From contig JAFRNO010000380.1 in the NCBI GenBank assembly GCA_017430155.1, positions 1 to 5,716 on the forward strand: a DNA stretch of 5,716 bases, in the 5' to 3' direction. Position 1 is the stretch's first letter. Each line of letters opens with the position of its first letter. The stretch is from Kiritimatiellia bacterium (GTDB lineage: Bacteria; Verrucomicrobiota; Kiritimatiellia; RFP12; UBA1067). Below, piece after piece: positions 1-4,191 of the stretch. The notes below the pieces were generated by a model, which was not told the DNA's origin, made no database searches, and saw nothing but the letters and a program-made list of their open reading frames with translations. A program made the position numbers and the translations under genes.

Positions 1-1
1 C

Positions 2-1012
2 TATTCTGAAGAGAAGCTTTCCGCGGACATCTCGGCTTCCCGGAGCGCGGAAGTGCCCATTGTTGTCTTCTGGCACAGCGTGTTCTCCTGGATGTTCGCA
101 AACGGGACGGCATGTGCCGCAGACGTCCTCGCCGACCTTTCCAAGGCCGACGCCCTCATTGCCCTTTCCCCCACGGACGAGGCCTTCTTCAGGCTGCTGG
201 GCTGTCGGGCCCTTGCCATCCCGTACTGCGACGCCGACCTGATGGGCGGATTCAAGCGGAAGGACCATCCGCACCGCATCCTGTGGATGGGGCGTCTCGT
301 TGGACTGAAACGCCCGATGGACGCCATCCGCATCCTAGAACGGGTGAAGACCGAGATCCAGGACGCGGAACTGGTCATGCTCGGCGAGGGTTCCCGCGAC
401 GTCCTGCGCAAGATCGAGGGCTACCTTGAACGGCGTCCCGCGCTTCGCGGCGCGGTTGAGCTCGCCGGATTCCAGAAGGACGTGAGGCCGTACCTTGAAG
501 CGTCGGGCGTGGGGCTGGTCACGTCGAAGTTCGAGGGCTATTCCCATGCGGTCGTCGAAATGAAGATGGCGTCGATGCCCGTCGTTTCGTACTCGATGCC
601 CTACCTCGTCACGCTCAAGGACGGCTCGGGAGCGGTGCAGGTGCCGCAGGGGAACGTCGACGCGGCGGCGGCGGAGATCGTGAAGCTCTTCTCCGACGGG
701 GACTTGTGCGTGCGGCTCGGGAAGGCGGCGAGAAGTTCGTACGAGAGAATCGCCGCGTTCGACCAACGCGGGGCGTACGAACGGCTGTTCGCCGATCTGA
801 AGAGGCCGGACGCGGAGTCGGAACTCCGTGCGGTCGACGCGGCGGCGGCGGGGAATGTCCTGCGCGTGCTGGCAGGACATGCCGTCATGGGATTTGACGC
901 CGCCATGGGCCGGGGCAAGGCCAGCGAGATGGAGCGTGAGTCGAGAAGCGGCGCGCTCGGTGCGCTCGGCAGGTTCCTAATTAAGGCCGGACGCCGCATG
1001 GCCCGTCCGTGA
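2..1012 (+). CDS. GT-B glycosyltransferase, family 4-like, 3' part (5'-partial)
   Basis: This is the C-terminal 336 residues of a retaining-type GT-B glycosyltransferase that would transfer a sugar from a nucleotide-sugar donor to a growing polysaccharide precursor in the cytoplasm. The frame is open to the left edge, so the GTG at 53 is probably internal and the true start lies upstream. The visible N-terminal domain includes ADALIALSPTDEAFFRLLG. The donor-binding Glycos_transf_1 domain begins near RILWMGRLVGLKRP (about residue 93 of the visible frame), with LVMLGEGS and the ELAGFQKDVRPYL block following. The family's E-x7-E signature is intact as FEGYSHAVVE (E178 and E186, nt 533-559). After the catalytic domain there is a roughly 60-residue Ala/Arg-rich tail ending GRRMARP, which could be an amphipathic membrane-contact segment (inference). 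Substrate and linkage cannot be told. A new promoter follows it, so it may be the last gene of a preceding transcription unit or be read through into the next. Confidence 0.9.
   Translation, partial: YSEEKLSADISASRSAEVPIVVFWHSVFSWMFANGTACAADVLADLSKADALIALSPTDEAFFRLLGCRALAIPYCDADLMGGFKRKDHPHRILWMGRLVGLKRPMDAIRILERVKTEIQDAELVMLGEGSRDVLRKIEGYLERRPALRGAVELAGFQKDVRPYLEASGVGLVTSKFEGYSHAVVEMKMASMPVVSYSMPYLVTLKDGSGAVQVPQGNVDAAAAEIVKLFSDGDLCVRLGKAARSSYERIAAFDQRGAYERLFADLKRPDAESELRAVDAAAAGNVLRVLAGHAVMGFDAAMGRGKASEMERESRSGALGALGRFLIKAGRRMARP
656..674 (+). repeat. 19-bp direct repeat, copy 1
   Basis: This copy is identical base for base to 833-851, 177 bp (59 codons) downstream and in the same reading frame. 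Both copies encode Val-Asp followed by four Ala, using GCG codons, inside the glycosyltransferase tail region. It is most simply codon bias acting on Ala-rich protein. A small intragenic duplication is possible but not needed. Confidence 0.5.
833..851 (+). repeat. 19-bp direct repeat, copy 2
   Basis: This is the second copy of the 656-674 sequence (GTCGAC followed by four GCG-type triplets). It starts the Ala-rich C-terminal extension that lies after the catalytic domain of the upstream glycosyltransferase. Confidence 0.5.
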
Positions 1013-1019
1013 CGAGACT

Positions 1020-1048
1020 GTGGCAAGGGACGGCATATTTGGTATAAT
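1020..1048 (+). promoter_or_regulatory. Sigma-70-type promoter with extended -10
   Basis: The -35 element is GTGGCA at 1020-1025 (4 of 6 matches to TTGACA). It is followed by exactly 17 bp and then TATAAT at 1043-1048, a perfect -10 box. TG at 1040-1041 gives the extended form TGGTATAAT. Transcription would start near 1054-1056, about 20 nt before the leader ORF. It sits in the only real intergenic gap of the window, just after the stop of the upstream glycosyltransferase and before the four-gene cluster, and would drive genes 2 to 5. An AT-rich perfect -10 in such GC-rich DNA is unlikely to be chance. Confidence 0.75.
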
Positions 1049-1060
1049 GTGCGGTGCCGT

Positions 1061-1066
1061 AAAGGA
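1061..1066 (+). promoter_or_regulatory. Shine-Dalgarno site of the leader ORF
   Basis: AAAGGA lies 8 nt before the ATG at 1075, inside the short predicted 5' leader of the transcript. Its placement between a strong promoter and an ATG supports actual translation of the 21-codon frame at 1075-1140. Confidence 0.55.
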
Positions 1067-1074
1067 ACAATAGA

Positions 1075-1140
1075 ATGATAACAGTCGGAATAATCGGTTG
1101 CGGGGTCGTCGGCTTCCGCGGCTACGGGGAGCATGTCTGA
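1075..1140 (+). CDS. 21-codon leader ORF with Rossmann GxGxxG motif, probable gene remnant
   Basis: A short frame begins with ATG 8 nt after AAAGGA and ends TGA at 1138-1140, only 2 nt before the ATG of the next gene. The peptide starts MITVGIIGCGVVG, a textbook first beta strand plus dinucleotide-binding loop (G8-C-G10-V-V-G13) of NAD(P)-dependent enzymes. Examples are UDP-sugar dehydrogenases or Gfo/Idh/MocA-type oxidoreductases, which are common in polysaccharide loci. It then runs only eight more residues. The simplest reading is the surviving 5' end (promoter, SD and first codons) of an oxidoreductase gene whose body was lost or replaced by the downstream glycosyltransferase. Alternatively it is a translated leader that couples ribosomes into gene 2 by termination-reinitiation. 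A stand-alone enzyme is impossible at this length. That the frame exists is directly visible; its origin and role are inference. Confidence 0.5.
   Translation: MITVGIIGCGVVGFRGYGEHV
1126..1131 (+). promoter_or_regulatory. Shine-Dalgarno site of the first GT2 gene
   Basis: GGGGAG lies inside the last codons of the leader ORF, 11 nt before the ATG at 1143. The spacing is a little long. Together with the leader stop at 1138-1140 it suggests translational coupling, and it supports ATG 1143 over the earlier in-frame TTG at 1098. Confidence 0.45.
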
Positions 1141-1142
1141 CC

Positions 1143-2201
1143 ATGCCAAAGGTCTCCGTCATCATCCCGGTCTACAACGTCGAGAAGTATCTCGGCGAAT
1201 GCCTCGACTCGATTCTCGGCCAGACGCTGGGCGACGTCGAGGTCCTTTGCGTGGACGATGGCTCGACCGACGGTTCTGCGAAGATCCTGGCTGAATATGC
1301 CGCGAGGGATTCCCGCGTGAGGGCGTTCTCGTCACCGCACGCCGGGGCATTTCGCGCGCGGGAGGTCGGCGTCAAGGCCTCCTGCGGCGAATACGTGTAT
1401 TTCATGGATGCGGACGACCTGCTCGCCAAAGAGGCGTTCGCGGACCTCTGCGCGCGGGCCGACGCTGAACGATTGGACCAGATCGTCTTTGCGTCGTCCG
1501 TGTTCTGCGAAGGCGACGTGACGGACGACCTTCGGAGGTGGGCCCGGCGAATGGAACGGTATTATTCCATTGCGCACGCCTGTTGCGGAAAGGTCATGGA
1601 CGGCATGGCCCTGATGCAGGATCTCCTTGAACACGACTGTTTCCACGTGAGCCCTCCGCTGCGCGTGATACGGGGCGCCGTCGTACGCGACAATCCCTAT
1701 CCGTTCCCTGACGCGACAACGCGCGCCGACAATTATTTCACTCCGCTTTCGCTCCATTACTCGAAACGCGCACTGGCGGTGGCGGACCGGCATTACCGTC
1801 GCCGCGTCCGCAATGGCTCGATCAGCACCTCTCCTGAATCCATCCGCCGGCACGCCCGCAACCTGCTGGCCGTGCTGCTGGCCCTTTACCGTTTTGAGCC
1901 GTTCCGCGCGCCGTTGCGAGACCCGTCTTCGACGCTCTCGCTTTTTGCGGCCAAGCTTTCCGTGGCCATGTACGGCAAGGCCTGGAACTTGCCGCCGGAG
2001 GAGCGCCTCTCGACCCTTGCGGAGGTCCTGTCGTCCGCGGCGCCGGAAGAGTGCGCGTTTGTCCTTCAGGTCCAGATGACGGCCATGCGCGAGCTCAAGC
2101 GGCGCCCGCTTCCTGAAACCGGCCCTCTGTTCAAGTCCCTGCTCCGGTGCCTGTGGCGCAGATTGCGCGGCGGCACGGGGAATCCCGTGCTCATTCGTTG
2201 A
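1143..2201 (+). CDS. GT-A family 2 glycosyltransferase
   Basis: This is a 352-residue family 2 glycosyltransferase of the kind that adds sugars to polysaccharide repeat units from nucleotide-sugar donors in the cytoplasm. The start at ATG 1143 puts the conserved opening VSVIIPVYN at residues 4-12, as is usual for the family. The donor-binding DDGSTDGS is at 38-45, and the metal-binding D-x-D is DADD at 89-92 after GEYVYF. A possible catalytic-base region (the EDxxF position of relatives) is ADNYF at 195-199. The usual ARNxGL motif is altered to AREVGV at 72-77. The C-terminal 150 residues have no feature I recognise. No membrane segment is evident, though the end is strongly basic (RCLWRRLRGG). 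Its TGA overlaps the SD of the next gene, which is a same-length paralogue. Sugar specificity cannot be predicted. Confidence 0.92.
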   Translation: MPKVSVIIPVYNVEKYLGECLDSILGQTLGDVEVLCVDDGSTDGSAKILAEYAARDSRVRAFSSPHAGAFRAREVGVKASCGEYVYFMDADDLLAKEAFADLCARADAERLDQIVFASSVFCEGDVTDDLRRWARRMERYYSIAHACCGKVMDGMALMQDLLEHDCFHVSPPLRVIRGAVVRDNPYPFPDATTRADNYFTPLSLHYSKRALAVADRHYRRRVRNGSISTSPESIRRHARNLLAVLLALYRFEPFRAPLRDPSSTLSLFAAKLSVAMYGKAWNLPPEERLSTLAEVLSSAAPEECAFVLQVQMTAMRELKRRPLPETGPLFKSLLRCLWRRLRGGTGNPVLIR

Positions 2202-2206
2202 GGAGG
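2201..2206 (+). promoter_or_regulatory. Consensus Shine-Dalgarno of the second GT2 gene
   Basis: A perfect AGGAGG begins on the last base of the preceding gene's stop codon and lies 6 nt before ATG 2213. It settles the start: the in-frame GTG at 2147 would add 22 non-homologous residues overlapping the upstream gene and has no comparable site. Confidence 0.85.
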
Positions 2207-2212
2207 AGCGAA

Positions 2213-3271
2213 ATGGCCCATGTCTCTGTCGTCATCCCCGTCTACAACGCCGAGAGGCATCTCGGCGAATGCCTTGATTCCATCCTCGGGCAGACGCTGA
2301 AGGACATCGAGGTCATCTGCGTCGACGACGGCTCCACCGACGGCTCCGCGAAGATGCTCGCGGAATATGCGGCGCGGGATCCGCGCCTGAGACACCTCTC
2401 TTCTGCGCACGGGGGTGCCGGAGCCGCGCGGAACAGAGGGCTTGACGAAGCGGGCGGCGAGTATCTGCTCTTCTGCGATGCAGACGACTGGCTCGACCGC
2501 GGCGCGCTTGGCGCGCTGTACCGGATGGCGAAGGCGTCGTCGTCGGACGTCGCCCTCACGGGCATGCGCTACTTCGACGATGCGACCCGCGACGAATATC
2601 GCGTGTGGACGGTCAACCGCAAGACGCTGGGCCTGCCCCGGACTTTCGCCCCGGATCTTCTCGGTGAACGGCTCTTCACGGCGTTGCGCGCGCAGATGGG
2701 CGGCCGGCTCTTCAGGCGCGCCTTCGTGCGGGACCTTGGAATCAGGTTCCAGGAGCAGCCGAGGGTCAACGATCTCGCGTTCGTCGCGACGGCGCTTGCC
2801 CTGGCGGAGAGAATCTCCGTCGACGACTCGGCCCGCTACCATTACCGCAAGAACCAGGGCGGCAACCTCAGTTCGGGAATCGACAGGATGCCCGAGATGT
2901 CGGCGCACGCCTGGCTTCGCGTGCGGGAAGACCTGATCGCCCGCGGCAAGTTCGAGCGGTTCCGCGCCGCCTTTTCCCGCGCGGCCTCGCAGTCGCTCGT
3001 GGAGGTGGTCGCTTCCATGCGCGACGCGGACGCCATGGAGAAGTTCTTCAAGAAGGCGCAGGCGGAACTCATTCCCGCCCTCGGCCTTGAGCGCGGCCAG
3101 TCTGTCGAGTCCGCATACCCGTTCTTCGACGCGGACAGTCCGTTGCCGATTCTCATCGACCGCCTTGCGTCTTCGCGGCGGAGATATGACGACCTGCGTG
3201 CGAAGGTCTTCGCATTCCGCAGGCATCCGTTTCTGTCGTTTTGCCGTTTCTTCAGGAGGCGATTTGCATGA
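2213..3271 (+). CDS. GT-A family 2 glycosyltransferase (tandem paralogue)
   Basis: This is a second family 2 glycosyltransferase, 352 residues, exactly the length of its upstream neighbour and alignable to it without gaps through residue 92. It starts at ATG 2213 behind a perfect AGGAGG. Motifs: VSVVIPVYN (4-12), DDGSTDGS (38-45), a canonical AARNRGL (71-77), GEYLLF followed by DADDW (89-93), then a GGRLFRRAF block (163-171) and VNDLAF (185-190) in the place of the family's EDxxF element. It ends in a basic, aromatic tail (FCRFFRRRFA) that may touch the membrane (inference). Residues 1-62 are about 77 % identical to the upstream paralogue, but similarity falls sharply past residue 92. The two enzymes therefore probably keep the same nucleotide-binding core but use different acceptors or form different linkages. 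Its stop overlaps the next start as ATGA. Confidence 0.93.
   Translation: MAHVSVVIPVYNAERHLGECLDSILGQTLKDIEVICVDDGSTDGSAKMLAEYAARDPRLRHLSSAHGGAGAARNRGLDEAGGEYLLFCDADDWLDRGALGALYRMAKASSSDVALTGMRYFDDATRDEYRVWTVNRKTLGLPRTFAPDLLGERLFTALRAQMGGRLFRRAFVRDLGIRFQEQPRVNDLAFVATALALAERISVDDSARYHYRKNQGGNLSSGIDRMPEMSAHAWLRVREDLIARGKFERFRAAFSRAASQSLVEVVASMRDADAMEKFFKKAQAELIPALGLERGQSVESAYPFFDADSPLPILIDRLASSRRRYDDLRAKVFAFRRHPFLSFCRFFRRRFA
3254..3259 (+). promoter_or_regulatory. Shine-Dalgarno of the first FrhB-like gene
   Basis: AGGAGG lies within the last codons of the GT2 gene, 8 nt before ATG 3268. It fixes that ATG, which overlaps the previous stop as ATGA, rather than the TTG at 3241. Confidence 0.8.
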
Positions 3272-4191
3272 CGGCACCTTTCCGCCAGATCTGCTTTGCG
3301 GCCATGGCCGGGGACGACATCCGCGCGGAGAGTTCCTCCGGCGGCGCGTTTACGATTCTCGCCAGAAACATCCTCGCGCGCGGGGGCGCGGTCTGCGGCG
3401 CGGCGTTCGACGAGGAGTTCCGCTGCCGGTACGAAGTCGTCCGCGACGAATCGTCGCTTGCCCGCCTGCGCGGCTCGAAATACGTCAGGGCCGCGTTGCC
3501 GCGGAAGTTCCTCGCCGACGTTCATGCCGTACTGGAATCCGGTGCCCCCGTTCTGTTCTCCGGCACGCCGTGCCATGTCGCCGCGGCCAGGCGGATGTTC
3601 GCCGCCCATGCCGATTCGCTTTTCACCGTCGATCTCATCTGCGCCGGCTGCCCCGACCAGGGACTGTTCGACCGCTATCTCGAGGAGAACTGGGGCAGCG
3701 GCAACGTCGCGAAATACGAGTTCCGCAGCAAGGCGCGCGGGTGGCGGCACCATCACTATCTCCTGCACGTCGTTCTGAAAGACGGGCGCGAAATCTGGCG
3801 TGAAAGGGGGGAGGACGAGTTCATGACGGCGATGTCGACCGGCTTGGGCGTGTCCGCCGGCTGCTTCAAGTGCCCGTTCTGCACGATGGACCGTCCGGGC
3901 GACATCACGATCGGCGACTTCTGGATGGTGCCGGAGGAGATGGACGACGGCAAGGGGACTTCCGCGCTTCTCCTGAACACCGCGAAGGGGGCTGCGCTTT
4001 TCGACGCCGTGCGCCGTGACTTCGTGAAAGTCTCGGAGTATCCGCCGTCGATCCTGGAACAGAGCCAGGCCCGCCTCCGTTCGCCGCGGAACGTCCCGCC
4101 GGGACGGTGGGCATTCTGGCGCGTATTGGACGAATCCGCCGCGACGGTTCGGACTGCCGCGGATCGGGCATTGGCGGGAGGGGCGTCATGA
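3268..4191 (+). CDS. FrhB/FdhB-like protein (F420 hydrogenase beta subunit family), no ferredoxin domain
   Basis: This is a 307-residue protein of the coenzyme F420 hydrogenase/dehydrogenase beta subunit family (FrhB/FdhB N- and C-terminal domains), a group that binds an iron-sulfur cluster and FAD in methanogen enzymes. Bacterial members sit in polysaccharide loci next to pyruvyl transferases, and their reaction there is not established. Visible landmarks are SSSGGAFTILA (22-32), LRGSKYV (67-73), FSGTPCHVAA (97-106, C102), DLICAGCP (122-129, C125), EFRSKARGW (151-159), CFKCPFC (199-205) and RPGDITIGDFW (209-219). Many relatives begin with a two-cluster 4Fe-4S ferredoxin segment. This one begins directly at the FrhB N-domain, and the start is secured by its SD and the ATGA overlap. 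The cysteines at 102, 125, 199, 202 and 205 could still hold one cluster. The C-terminal 35 residues are Ala/Arg-rich. It is about 49 % identical to, and co-linear with, the N-terminal half of the next gene. It is predicted cytoplasmic, with no signal peptide or membrane helix seen. Confidence 0.85.
   Translation: MTAPFRQICFAAMAGDDIRAESSSGGAFTILARNILARGGAVCGAAFDEEFRCRYEVVRDESSLARLRGSKYVRAALPRKFLADVHAVLESGAPVLFSGTPCHVAAARRMFAAHADSLFTVDLICAGCPDQGLFDRYLEENWGSGNVAKYEFRSKARGWRHHHYLLHVVLKDGREIWRERGEDEFMTAMSTGLGVSAGCFKCPFCTMDRPGDITIGDFWMVPEEMDDGKGTSALLLNTAKGAALFDAVRRDFVKVSEYPPSILEQSQARLRSPRNVPPGRWAFWRVLDESAATVRTAADRALAGGAS
4177..4183 (+). promoter_or_regulatory. Shine-Dalgarno of the fusion gene
   Basis: GGAGGGG lies 4 to 6 nt (depending on register) before ATG 4188, inside the end of the preceding gene. 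The start ATG overlaps the upstream TGA as ATGA, a second coupled junction of the same form as at 3268-3271. Confidence 0.7.

Noticed and set aside
53..55. GTG at 53 as the start of the first glycosyltransferase
   Set aside because: The frame is open to the window edge, there is no SD in front of it, and most of the N-terminal GT-B domain would be missing. The gene is better read as 5'-partial.
988..1009. Hairpin CGGACG/CGTCCG (6-bp stem, 10-nt loop) at the end of the first gene, considered as a terminator
   Set aside because: It lies inside the coding region up to the stop codon, has a large loop, and is not followed by a run of T.
1050..1060. Partial likeness to the ops/JUMPstart element (GGCGGTAG-type) that recruits RfaH-like antiterminators
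   Set aside because: Only about 8 of 11 bases match, and it would overlap the predicted transcription start, where such an element could not act on elongating polymerase in the usual way.
1098..1142. Earlier TTG start for the first GT2 gene
   Set aside because: It would add 15 residues (RGRRLPRLRG type) before the conserved VSVIIPVYN opening, out of step with the family, and it overlaps the leader ORF. ATG 1143 fits the family and the paralogue exactly.
2066..3277. A 403-codon open frame on the - strand opposite the second GT2 gene
   Set aside because: Its product is Arg/Glu/Val-rich with no domain motif, and it lies fully antisense to a gene with clear family motifs and an ideal SD. Long antisense frames are expected in DNA with such GC-rich third positions.
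2842..3768. A 308-codon - strand frame across the GT2/FrhB junction
   Set aside because: It is antisense to two well-supported genes, has no recognisable motif, and the translation looks like a shadow of Arg/Ala-biased codons. The same holds for the shorter - strand frames at 335-880, 1332-1853, 4395-4985 and 4838-5341.
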